Source: Thalassiosira profunda
Lineage: Eukaryota; Bacillariophyta; Thalassiosirophyceae; Thalassiosirales; Thalassiosiraceae
Length of the DNA stretch: 20,019 bases
Direction: 5' to 3'
Assembly: GCA_036939355.1 (NCBI GenBank)
Contig: JALLAP010000093.1
Span: 1-20,019, forward strand
Shown piece after piece: positions 1 through 8,708 of the stretch. The notes beneath the pieces are model-generated. The model was not told the origin of the DNA and made no database searches. It worked only from the letters and a program-made list of their open reading frames with translations. Both the position numbers and the translations under genes were made by a program. Positions within the stretch are counted from its first letter, which is position 1; each line of letters opens with the position of its first letter.

Positions 1-122
1 TGTTCTACTCGCAGCTGCCGGACGGAAACCTGGACGATTTGAGCCACCACGCCGCGTTGCCGGTGACCAAGGGAGAGAAGTGGTTGATGAATCTGTGGGT
101 GTGGGATCCGGAGTACAATTAA
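1..122 (+). CDS. C-terminal end of a probable 2OG-Fe(II) oxygenase, prolyl 4-hydroxylase type (partial)
   Basis: Only the last 39 codons lie in the window, read from base 3 to a TAA at 120-122. Visible residues include LSHHAALPV followed by KGEKWLMNLWVWDP. This resembles the end of the catalytic domain of prolyl 4-hydroxylase-like oxygenases: the distal iron-binding His in a 'D..S.H.A.PV' setting, then the Lys that binds 2-oxoglutarate in 'G.KW..N.W'. These enzymes hydroxylate proline using iron, oxygen and 2-oxoglutarate, commonly in the secretory pathway. The proximal HxD motif and any signal peptide lie outside the window, so substrate and location cannot be judged. The family call rests on this short tail alone. 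Confidence 0.72.
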   Translation, partial: FYSQLPDGNLDDLSHHAALPVTKGEKWLMNLWVWDPEYN

Positions 123-604
123 GGTTGGACAGAGAGAATGAGGCGGAGAGTAGAGGGCGACAAGGCGGAGAGTATCTAGTGGCTTGACGGACCAGGAGTG
201 CAAAGTGAACCCGAAGCGGGCCGGCATTATGAGCTCATACCGTCGAAAAAGCGACATATGTTGCGCCTACATAGAGAGCTATCGCCTGAACTCAACAGCA
301 GCAAGAGTAGATATTTCTCTGTCAGGGTCTCTTTGATCTGCTTTGACCTGCTGCTCCAATCGCTCTTGCTTGAGGGGGTGCCATTGACACAAAGGAAATG
401 TCCGAGAAAATGTTCGATCTGGTTCGATGCTGTTCCTGGTGCTGGACTGCTGGGCTGGACGCGTGTCGCCTCCCACTCCGTGAAGAAAGAACGGCCTGCC
501 GACTCCGCCGACATAACCCACCCTCCAACCATGACCAAGCAAGAACCTCCCAGGCGCAGCACGTTGCCATAAAACAAAGAACGGCTCATCAGACATCTAA
601 CAAG
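123..604. other. Intergenic region upstream of the secreted protein gene
   Basis: This 482-base stretch separates the oxygenase stop from the start codon at 605. It has open frames on both strands, but none resembles a known family and the longest minus-strand one runs on into the neighbour's exons as its shadow. I see no RNA gene, tandem repeat or mobile element. It probably holds the 3' UTR of the oxygenase and the promoter and 5' UTR of the next gene. Confidence 0.5.
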
Positions 605-2891
605 ATGATTGCCCTTCGCGCCAGCATCCTTCTTGCCTTCCTCCGCCCATGTGCGGGCGTTGGATGGTCGACGGACCCTCTCTTCTCCGGCATCGTATCT
701 GATTATATCGCGCCCTGCCCGAACGAGCACAGCGACTTCACCGTGGCGCTCAAATTCAAGGGCGCTGGCAAATACAGCCCGGCGTGCGTCCGATCCTACA
801 AGCGTTGTCCCTTCGACGATGGCAGTTGTCTCGGAGGAGGCGACGATTGGACGGCCGAGTCGGGCCGCAAGTTTGAATATCTCGAAACCCAGGTAAGCCG
901 TTGCATGTGAGATGCCCGGCCTTTGATCAATGATGTATGCTGTTGCGCTCACATCCTCTCTCTTAGACGTTTTACGTTTCAGACGACGCAACTCCAAAGG
1001 CCTTGGAAGTGAACGACGACAAAGGAACTCACGCCTGTGCGAGGGCTCTCTACAAAGACCAATACAAAGACTTTCCTCTCGGGGCGAAGTCGAAGTTGAG
1101 CCTTTCCGGATGGTGGGAGAGCTCACACCACCCGTTGCACCTCACGATCATTCCCTTCAACGCAAGCAACGGCCAGTGCTCCAGCCCGTCCGGCGTAGAC
1201 TTCGATGCCGAAAGGGCCTTGGCAGTCTGGCTGAGTCCGTACAAGGGCCAGAGCAGCGACCCAGGCGGCGTCTATTGCGATCTCTCGAAGAACCCGGAAG
1301 ATTGCCTCAATATGCCCTTTTGGGGCATCGATGGAAACGATTTGGTATTGTACGGACCGCTCAATAATGTCCTGGCGACTTATCCGTCGGGTGTGAGCAT
1401 TTATCTGCCCGAGGGATTCGATGTCACCCTTCCCATTAACAACAACGAGGTCCATTTCTCGATCAGCAACGGAAGCTTGGACGGCTGCCGCAAGTTCCTC
1501 AAAGACGGCGTCTCTCCTTGCTACGTGGACAAGGGCTGGATGTCAAGGTAAGAGGAAACACCTTTGGTAGTGGCTGGTTCTTTCGATGCGCTCAACTTCA
1601 CGCCTCTTCCGCCTCGCTCCTAGCTTTCAAACCGATGCAAAGATCACAGTGAGCGGCCTCGGCCGCATCAACGGTTGGTCTGCGATGAAGTGGCAGAAAG
1701 AGAACAACGTCCGAATGAACAAAGGCGATCCCGGCGACATTTTCTCGATGCCGTCCGGATCTAGCTTTTCTGACTGGCAATCCGTGGGCGAATGGAACCT
1801 CTCCGCATTCCTGCTGTCTCTTGCGTCAAGTTCGACGAGCTCGGCGGATGGCATGGCAATTGACGTGTCAGGGGTTGAGGTTGCATGGGGCTCAAAGCTC
1901 GGCGTGTCCGGGCTTTCCTTGAACTCTTTGTTCTCCACAGATGTCGACGATTCCTCCTACTCGGTCAAAACGTATGACGTGAAGACGGCCGGCATGTGGA
2001 ACGACCAGGCCGACGGAGGAGGCGATATCATGGGATCCGGCTCCTACACCTCATACAGCTTCATCCATTCCAAGTGAGTCAACTGGCTCCTGCATTTGTT
2101 CAGGCTGTAAGTAGCATGCATAACTCATATCTCTTCTTCCTCCTCCGCAAAGTGATGATGCCTTGAAAGTGGCAGCTCCCGACAACTACCGGGAGCATGC
2201 CACCATCTTGCAAGGGAACGCCGGAAGTTCTGTAATGCTCGGCGCATACGGTTTGGCTGACATTGATCGGTCCACCGTCAACGGCGTTTACATCCATCGG
2301 ATCGTCCACAGCAGCACGGGGTATCAAGGATGCGGAGGTGCTGGCGGCATGGTCAGCACTCGTTCTTGCGCGGCGAACTCCAATGGCCTTGTGGATACCA
2401 CCGTAGTCAACCTGTACGTGCCGGAGCTTGGAGACATTAATTCGGTGGCTCAGCCATTTGGCATCGGCGTCGATTGGAAGGCCATGTGGTGCTCCGACCC
2501 GCCCAACGATCCCTATCCGATCAGCAACCTGGTGTTTGAGTACTTCAACGTCTATCCGGAGCCGTCCTGCGACTCTGCGTTCTACGATAGCACCGGAGGA
2601 AACGTCCAGTGGGGCGACTCTTCCACGAAAAAAAACACGCCTTCGGTTGCCTTTTACGACGCTGGGTCGTCGGATCCCAGCGTATGCAACTTCCAAGGAG
2701 CTGTGTCTTTAAATCACGATCCTCAGTACTTTGTGTGCGGTCTGACGGACGACAACGACGCCCTGAACTACTGCATGACGACGGATGGTGTGGGAAGCAA
2801 GCCCAACGTGAATTATCAGACGAATGCCAACCCGAACATTCGTTTCCCCACTTGCGGCTACCCCGGCGAACAGACAGCGGCGATTGCTTGA
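605..2891 (+). CDS. Secreted protein of unknown function, possibly a parallel beta-helix protein (4 exons)
   Basis: Exons are 605-892, 967-1547, 1624-2073 and 2153-2891; introns are 74, 76 and 79 bp, all GT-AG. The joined frame gives 685 residues with no internal stop, which strongly supports the model. The protein starts with a hydrophobic signal peptide (MIALRASILLAFLRPCAG) and is rich in Cys, Gly, Ser and Asn, as expected for an exported protein. Stretches such as VSIYLPEGFDV and VMLGAYGLADIDRSTVNGVY look like stacked beta-strand turns, as in right-handed beta-helix proteins (the fold of pectin lyases and GH49 dextranases). I recognise no catalytic motif, so an enzyme role is speculation. 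It may act on, or be part of, extracellular polysaccharide. The start is the first in-frame ATG ahead of the signal peptide. It converges with the phosducin-like gene. Confidence 0.8.
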
Positions 2892-2971
2892 GTGGGGGAC
2901 GAAGTTGCTTTACTTTTCTATTCGCTGAGATAAATGTCACTTTCCGGCGAACAGTCGGTTGCAATTGCTTG
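2864..2971 (+). repeat. Imperfect 27-base direct repeat across the stop codon
   Basis: Positions 2864-2890 and 2945-2971 both begin CGGCGAACAG and end ATTGCTTG, with a diverged 9-base middle (about 22 of 27 identical). The first copy encodes the last residues before the TGA; the second lies in the 3' UTR. GTCGGTTGC also recurs at 2954 and 2971. It looks like a local duplication of the gene's tail. Confidence 0.6.
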
Positions 2972-3071
2972 TCGGTTGCTGAAAGTTATGCATTGCATGT
3001 AATGAGTTGAACGTCTGATCTGCATCGAGTGTATCATTTCATTTTTGCTCATCCACCGGGCTGTTGTCCCA

Positions 3072-3941
3072 TTATTCGTCAACGCCGGCGCTTCTTGGAT
3101 CGACTATGCCCACGCCCTCCAGCGCCTCTCTAACAGCCTCCGCCCCGAATCCCCGCGGCAGATCGTCCGTAAACCGCACCAAATTGTGCACCATCTTCCC
3201 GCCCCTGTAGACCAGCAGCGCCGGGAGGCATATCGTGTCCAAATTCGGATTCGCCTCCATGGCATCAACCTCGACGAATCTTACAAAGTCCATTGTGTGG
3301 TGTGCCACTTTATCCAGCGCCGAATGGAGCATTTGGCATTGTTGCATGGATGGATCGCAGAGATGCACCACCAAAAAGACGCGGGGGTCGATGGAGTCGA
3401 CCAATTCAACGTACTCCTCCGGAGCAAGTCGGTCCAGCGTGCCAAACGTAGGCAGGGCCGGGGCGCTCTTCATTTCCGCCATCCGCTGCCTCCGAAATTG
3501 TTGCAGAAATTCGTCGTCGCTGTCGTCGAGATCACTCTCCTCCTTGTCGTTTCCCTCCTTCTCGTCGTTGATTGCAACTCTCGTCGACACTGCCGGCCGC
3601 GTGGCGCGCTGCAACGCCTCCATTGTATCGAGATGCTCCTCCTCCCTTAGCAATTTTGCGTCCAATTGCGCCTCGCGGTAGTCGGCCAAAACGCCCTTGA
3701 CGCCCGTGTTTCCCTTCGCCCTCAATTGTGGATTTGCATCGGCAGCGAGAGGCGGTGGCTGCGGCTGGTGCTGCGCCGGCAGCCCCTCAAAATAAAAATC
3801 ATCGTCCTCGCTGTCGCTGCCGCCATCGGCGGACGCGGAGTCATTTTCCGCGCCCTTGCGGTCGCCGCCGCCATCGTCGGCCCACGACGAGTACCGGCCG
3901 GGGACGTTCTGCTGCAGGAAGGCCTCCTCGAGGTCTCCCAT
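3072..3941 (-). CDS. Phosducin-like protein (thioredoxin fold)
   Basis: This single-exon gene encodes 289 residues. The ATG at 3941 (MGDLEEAFLQQ) is chosen because the frame upstream has only a non-ATG codon at 3968. The first half is acidic and low in complexity (DSEDDDFYFEG, ESDLDDSDDEF). From about residue 163 comes a thioredoxin-like domain: FGTLDRLAPEEYVELVDS, then VFLVVHLCDPSMQQC, FVEVDAMEANPNLD, and CLPALLVYRGGKMVHNLVRF. The order and the Leu-Pro-Ala-Leu-Leu-Val-Tyr segment are typical of phosducin-like proteins, which act in the cytosol as co-chaperones with the CCT chaperonin in folding G-beta, tubulin or actin. No CxxC redox pair is visible at the thioredoxin active site, as usual for this family. 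It is divergent from finger-AP2 gene A, 209 bp away. A broken copy of its 5' end lies at 14083-14177. Confidence 0.88.
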   Translation of the reverse strand: MGDLEEAFLQQNVPGRYSSWADDGGGDRKGAENDSASADGGSDSEDDDFYFEGLPAQHQPQPPPLAADANPQLRAKGNTGVKGVLADYREAQLDAKLLREEEHLDTMEALQRATRPAVSTRVAINDEKEGNDKEESDLDDSDDEFLQQFRRQRMAEMKSAPALPTFGTLDRLAPEEYVELVDSIDPRVFLVVHLCDPSMQQCQMLHSALDKVAHHTMDFVRFVEVDAMEANPNLDTICLPALLVYRGGKMVHNLVRFTDDLPRGFGAEAVREALEGVGIVDPRSAGVDE

Positions 3942-4043
3942 GATAGCTCTAGCTGCCGCGGGTGGCAAGAGCGGGCCCCTGCCCGAGTATGAGAGGGGCG
4001 GGCGGCGGCGGGGGGAGCGGATCCGTTAGCTACTTTCACTTAC

Positions 4044-4060
4044 GTACAATTTCTATGTAG
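4044..4060 (+). promoter_or_regulatory. Box shared by promoters of finger-AP2 genes A and B (copy in A)
   Basis: GTACAATTTCTATGTAG lies 91 bp before the start codon of gene A and matches 15 of 17 bases at 5741-5757 before gene B. It lies in the divergent promoter shared with the phosducin-like gene. It may be a retained control site or simply inherited from duplication. Confidence 0.35.
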
Positions 4061-4150
4061 CCGTCTTCATTCCTCAACCTCGCTCAATCAAACAGGGGCG
4101 CTGCACCACGCCCATTAGACTGCGGAGGAAGCGGCAGCAAACTGAGCAGT

Positions 4151-5505
4151 ATGCCCACGCGCGTCCTCAAACGCCGTGGGACCGCTGAAGCATCGGCTGG
4201 GGCGGCCTTTGCGCCAGCAGCCGCTTGTGGCCCCGTTGACAACACTCCGTCGGCGAAATCCGCGCGCGCCTCTCTTCCGTCCTCCTCCCCGCCCGATGTC
4301 GATTGTGATCGGTTGCCGGCCGGGCTGGGCCTCGGCCGCCACGGTTCGAGTGGCATTGCAACTTCGTTGAAGGCTTCGGTCGTCGACGCTGTCGGAGGCC
4401 TGCTGTCTCTCGGGGGATGCTCTGCCCCGGTGACTGATGCACAAGATGCGGAGGCGACGGCGGTCCACGTGGATATTATCACAAGAGGAGACGACAACGA
4501 GCAAGGCGGCGAAGCGGGGGAGGAGGCCAGGGGCACTTCTGTTGCAAAGACGCGCGAAAGAAAATGGATCAAGACGTGCAAGTTGCCGGGCTGCAAAAAG
4601 CGCTCCCAGACAGGAAAGGATGGCTACTGTTGTGCGCACCACACTGAGCTGGTGTTGGGGGTTGAGAAGAGACCCCGAAAACCGGTCCCTCAGGGCCGCA
4701 TCTGCTCAGTCTCTGGTTGTTCCAAACGAATCCAGCAGGGCGGGGTTTGCTGCAGGTGAGTCGAGTGGTGAAGTGGACAGCCATCAAAGTTGTTCGCTCA
4801 TTAATCATGTTCAATGCAGGCATGGGGCCAAGCCGACCCGCGGTAGGTGCAGCTATAATGGATGCACCAACGCATCTAAGCGCGGGGGGCTCTGCCGTAG
4901 GTGAGCATGGTTGCAGAAGATTGAATTTGCATCGTTTGGGTGCCTCATTTCGTATCTACATTGTGATCAGGCACGGGGCGTTCGATCTGAATACCTGCGA
5001 TACAAAGGGATGTCGGAGCGTGGCTGTTCATGGAAATTTCTGCAGCGTCCACACAGAAACTTGCGCCAAAGCGGGGTGCCGCGCCGCAGCCACGAGCGGC
5101 TACTACTGCCAGCGGCACTGCGGCAAGCCCCCGCCCCGAAAGACCGTCACCCGCACTCCAAAGAAATGGAACGACTCTGCAAATGAGGCTCGCATCGACG
5201 CGGCAATCTCCGCTGTCCAAACTCGCTACGGCATTGGGGCCAAAAGGGAGGAGAAGCTGAGGTCCCTGACTGTGAGAGGGGTAACTCAGCGTCCCACCGG
5301 CAAATGGCAGGCGCAGGTATACCACGCGGGCGGGAGCCATTACCTTGGCGTCTTTCCATCGCGGACGCAGGCTGTTTTGGCATATGAGGTGGCGAGGGAA
5401 TCGCTCGGTGAGGAGTCCAGTGTGGGGGATGCGAAGAAAAGTCTGGCTGTGGCGAGGGAGGCGGCACGGAAGGCGAGTGCGCTCGCGGAGAGCCACGAGG
5501 GGTAA
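4151..5505 (+). CDS. Cys/His-finger repeat protein with C-terminal AP2/ERF domain, copy A (3 exons)
   Basis: Exons are 4151-4755, 4820-4900 and 4971-5505, giving 406 residues; introns are 64 and 70 bp, both phase 2 within an AG|G arginine codon. The N-terminus (MPTRV) is followed by about 140 residues of low-complexity Ala/Ser/acidic sequence. Then come five short fingers of the form C-x4-C-x(9-11)-C-x2-H, starting at TCKLPGC, ICSVSGC, RCSYNGC, TCDTKGC and TCAKAGC. Near residues 328-375 is an AP2/ERF-type domain with RGVTQRPTGKWQAQV and YLGVFPSRTQAVLAYEVA, matching the RGV.QR..GKW.A......LG.F...E.AA.AYD pattern. AP2 domains bind DNA, so a nuclear transcription factor is likely. The fingers resemble Cys/His repeats seen in plant WRKY19-like and many stramenopile proteins; whether they bind DNA, RNA or protein is unknown. 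Copies B and C are close paralogues. Confidence 0.85.
4820..4900 (+). other. Symmetric 81-base exon encoding one finger (gene A)
   Basis: This internal exon is exactly 27 codons long, has phase 2 at both ends, and carries one complete finger (RCSYNGC to GGLCR). The equivalent exons of B (7820-7900) and C (12925-13005) have the same length and phase, so the unit could be added or removed without breaking the frame. Confidence 0.8.
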
Positions 5506-5740
5506 AAAAGCATCAGAGATGATCACATTCATCCAAAAGAAAGCGATAGACGCGGTTGCAGTAGCCGAAAGGATCGTCAACTCGACGCCACCAACTCTGC
5601 CACCGCATCCATCCACTCCATCCCCACCTTGCCCTCCCCAAATGCAAAACTACACTGCATAGGTACATAAGTAAGTATGTACGAAAAATAGCTATGAGTA
5701 ACCGCCACCCCCGCCACCCACCTCCAGTACAATACCTATG

Positions 5741-5757
5741 GTACAATATCTAGGTAG
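5741..5757 (+). promoter_or_regulatory. Box shared by promoters of finger-AP2 genes A and B (copy in B)
   Basis: GTACAATATCTAGGTAG matches the box at 4044-4060 in 15 of 17 bases and lies 95 bp before the start codon of gene B, nearly the same distance as in A. Confidence 0.35.
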
Positions 5758-5796
5758 GCCCCTCTAGAGCGAGGCGCAGCACCTCCACAACCAAAC

Positions 5797-5811
5797 CCCC
5801 TCAAAATGACA
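5797..5811 (+). promoter_or_regulatory. 15-base box shared exactly by promoters of B and C (copy in B)
   Basis: CCCCTCAAAATGACA lies 41 bp before the start codon of gene B. The identical 15-mer, in the same orientation relative to the gene, lies before copy C (13949-13963). Confidence 0.45.
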
Positions 5812-5852
5812 AATGACATGGTGCAGGAGCATTAGAGGATCCGCTGAACAAC

Positions 5853-8529
5853 ATGCCAACTCGCGTCAAGAAGCGTGCTGCCAGCGGAGCCCCCGCGGCG
5901 TCGGCGGGGGCGGCTGATCCATCCGTAGCCTCTACCCGCGGCCCCGTCGCGGTCACGCCGTCCTCGGCATCCGCGCGCGCCGCCCCTCTTCCGGTCTCCT
6001 CCTCCCCGCCCTCGATGGGCCTCGGCCGCCCCGAACCGAGTGGAGTTGATACGATGTCAGATGTGTCAGTCGCCGCCGCCGTCGGAGGCCTGCTGTCTCT
6101 CGGCGGCGGAGGCTCTGTCCCGGTGGCTGATGCACAAGATGTGGAGGCGACGGCGGTGCATGTGGATATTATCTCAAGGGGAAACTGCAACGAGCAAAGC
6201 GGCGAAGCGGGGGAGGAGGCCAGTGACCCTCCCGTTGCAGAGACGCGCAAAAGAGTGCGAAAGAGGAAGATGTGCAAGTTTCTGGGCTGCGACAAGAAGG
6301 CACGGCCAGAGAAGGGGATGGAAGGCTACTGCCAGGCGCATTTCACGGAGCTTGTTGGAGCTCTCCCCCGTACCCAGCGCAAAAAAGCACGAAAGCCGTG
6401 CAAGTTGCCGGGCTGCGAAAAGAATGCACGGGGGGAGAAGGGGATGGAAGGCTACTGCCAGGCGCATTTTACTGAGCTTGTGGGGGTCAAGAGCTTCCCC
6501 AAACCGGCCCCCCAGCAAAAAAGAGATCGAGGCAAGACTTGCAGGTTGCCAGACTGCGACAAGTACGCACAAACTGGAAAGGAAGCCAAGAAAAAGGTCG
6601 CGCCAAAGCCCGCCCCTAAGGCGGCGAGCTCGCCCAAGGCCGCCGCGGGCTCTCCCAAGGGGTCGAACAAGGGCAAGAAGTTGAGCAAGGTGACGCCCAC
6701 GCCGCCGCGCACGGGCATGTGGGCAGACGAAGAGCACGATCAGTTCAAGGAGGGGGTCGTCCTTTACGGTGAGCACCTGATATGTGGTATCTGAAGAATT
6801 CACCACTGTTCCTCGAACTTGTTCTCATCGATTGTCCTATATTGTTAGGGTGGAGCAACTGGATAGGCATTGCGACGTGCGTGCCATCCCGCGAGCGGAC
6901 GCAGGTGAAGTCTCACGGGCAAAAGTTCATGAAGCAGCACCAAAAGGAGTGCGAGGCACTTATTCGGGAGCACGAGCGCCTGCAAAAGCTGAAGAAGGGC
7001 GGAGGGAAGGCCAAGGGGGCGAAGAAAGGCGCCTCGCAGAAGTCGAAGGCGAAGGCGACGAAGGGAACCGCGGCCAAGGCGTCTCCGGGATCCGGAAAGC
7101 GAAATGCCAATGCGTCTCCCAGTTCCGGAAAGAGGAATGCCAAGGCCAATTTGACTCACAGCACTTGGAAGGAAAAGGCCAAAGCGAGCGACTCTCCGAC
7201 CTCCGGGAAAAGAAAGTCCCTGCCTGCCTCGACCGCTGCCAAGAAGGCACCGGAGTCGTCTCCCAAGAAGAGGGCGCGCACGGACAAGGAGGTGGCCCCG
7301 TCGAAGGAGCCGACGGCCAAGCGTGCGTTGAAGCTCAACGAAGCACCTCCCACGAAACCTGCGGCAAAGCCGGCCGAGAAGGAGGAGCCCCCCACAACCC
7401 GCCTAGCAGTGCCGCCCAGGGCGGCGAGGTCGCGCGCTCCCGAGCCATTGGACCCGTCGCACGAACTAGAGCCCGTCCATAAGACGGCTGCCGCACCTAA
7501 GCTTGTGGGGGAGGAGGGACCTCTCCGAAAGAGGAAGAGGTGCAAATTGGAAGGTTGCGAAAAGGAGGCCCAGTCAGGAAAGGAAGGCTACTGCTGTGCG
7601 CATTTCACGGAGTTTGTGGCGAGGGTAGTCAAACCAAAGATCACGGCCGCACGGAAGACCCGGTTGACCCGGGGCCGCATCTGCTCCGTTCCTGGTTGTC
7701 CCAAACAAGTCCAGAATGGCGGGCTTTGCTGCAGGTGAGGGAGTGGAGAGGGTGCTCTCATTTATGTTCACTTCACCTCACTTCTCTACACTTCCTTGCG
7801 CCCTTAACTCAATACTCAGTCACGGGGCCAAGACGACCCGCGCGGCGTGCAGCGCCGACGGCTGCACCAACACATCCAAGCGCGGGGGTCTTTGCCGCAG
7901 GTGAGCATTTACCGATTCTTGTATGGTTGATAGCTTCAATGACTCATGGCAATGTTCACGCCCACAACCTTACCAGACACGGCGCGTTCGAGCTCGCGAC
8001 CTGCGCCCGCAAGGGCTGCAAGCGCGTGGCCGTCCACGGGAACTTCTGCAACGTTCACACAGAAACTTGCGCCAATGCGGGGTGTCGCGCCGCCGCCACG
8101 AGTGGCTACTACTGCCAGAGGCACTACGTCAAGCCCCCGCCCCGGAAGAAGACCGTCGCTCCAAAGAACCGGACCAAATCTGCAAAGCGCGCCAAGAAAT
8201 CAGCCTATACGGGCGAAGCTCGCATCAACGCTGCAATCTCTGCCGTCCAAACGCGCTATTATTTGCACAGCACCGGCGCGGAGGGCGACAAAAAGCTGTC
8301 TAGTCTGACTGTGAGAGGGGTAACTCAGCGTCCCTCGGGCAAATGGCAGGCGCAAGTGTTTTACGCCAAGAAGAGTCGATACATCGGCGTCTTTCCATCG
8401 CGAACGCAGGCGATCTTGGCGTACGAGGTGGCGAGGGAAGTGCTCGGTCAGGAGTCCAGCGTGGGTGTTACGGAGAAGAGCCTAGCCGAGGCGAGGAAGG
8501 CGGCGTTCAAGGCGGTTTCGCTCGCGTAG
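5853..8529 (+). CDS. Finger-Myb-finger-AP2 fusion protein, copy B (4 exons)
   Basis: Exons are 5853-6768, 6849-7734, 7820-7900 and 7977-8529; introns are 80, 85 and 76 bp. The joined frame is 811 residues. Order: MPTRVKKRA start and low-complexity region; two complete fingers (MCKFLGC, PCKLPGC); a third finger cut after TCRLPDCDKYAQTGKEA (residues about 227-243); a Lys/Ala/Pro-rich linker; a Myb/SANT domain of SHAQKYF type (about 289-338: WADEEHDQFKEGVVLYG, WSNWIGIA, TQVKSHGQKFM); a long histone H1-like basic linker; five more fingers (RCKLEGC, ICSVPGC, ACSADGC, TCARKGC, TCANAGC); and an AP2 domain (about 738-785: RGVTQRPSGKWQAQV, YIGVFPSRTQAILAYEVA). The intron inside the Myb domain is absent from A and C; the others match A. 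Two DNA-binding folds suggest a nuclear regulator. It is in tandem with A and converges with the C2 gene. Confidence 0.86.
6719..6950 (+). other. Inserted SHAQKYF-type Myb domain within the finger array of gene B
   Basis: Three spaced aromatic positions typical of a Myb/SANT helix bundle are seen (W at start of WADEEH, Y in LYG, W in WSNW), followed by SHGQKFM, a variant of SHAQKYF. The domain is split by the 80-bp intron 6769-6848 at a conserved glycine codon. Paralogues A and C have none of it, so it was most likely inserted in B. Confidence 0.8.
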
Positions 8530-8708
8530 AGCAGAGAGGGGTGACGTAAGCCCGAAAGACAACCGCGGTAACCAAGGAGGGAGGCCAACCGCGTCTAGAA
8601 CATGAAATGTGCTGTTGGATTCACTATACACTTTCCACACGAGGTAATCGCATCCACTTGCCTGATCTGTACATCCATCGATCACAGGGTAGCACAACGC
8701 GATAGCAG

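Larger units (their letters stand above)
5506..5852. other. Intergenic region between finger-AP2 genes A and B
   Basis: This 347-base region should hold the 3' UTR of A and promoter of B. It contains pyrimidine-rich, CCA-rich low-complexity tracts (about 5585-5640 and 5702-5725), a 14-base imperfect tandem repeat (GTACAATACCTATG then GTACAATATCTAGG, 5727-5754), and a CCCCTCAAAATGACA box. The segment AAAATAGCTATGAGTAAC (5685-5702) resembles AAATAGCTAAC upstream of copy C. No gene is visible. Confidence 0.6.

Noticed and set aside
409..440. A tRNA-like GGTTCGA T-loop sequence
   Set aside because: No acceptor stem, D arm or anticodon arm can be folded around it.
227..1126. A 299-codon minus-strand open frame
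   Set aside because: It crosses exon 1, intron 1 and exon 2 of the secreted protein gene, whose four exons join in frame; it has no recognisable domain.
4151..8529. Genes A and B as one long gene
   Set aside because: A ends in a stop after its AP2 domain, and B begins with the same MPTRV start and its own promoter boxes, so they are tandem paralogues.
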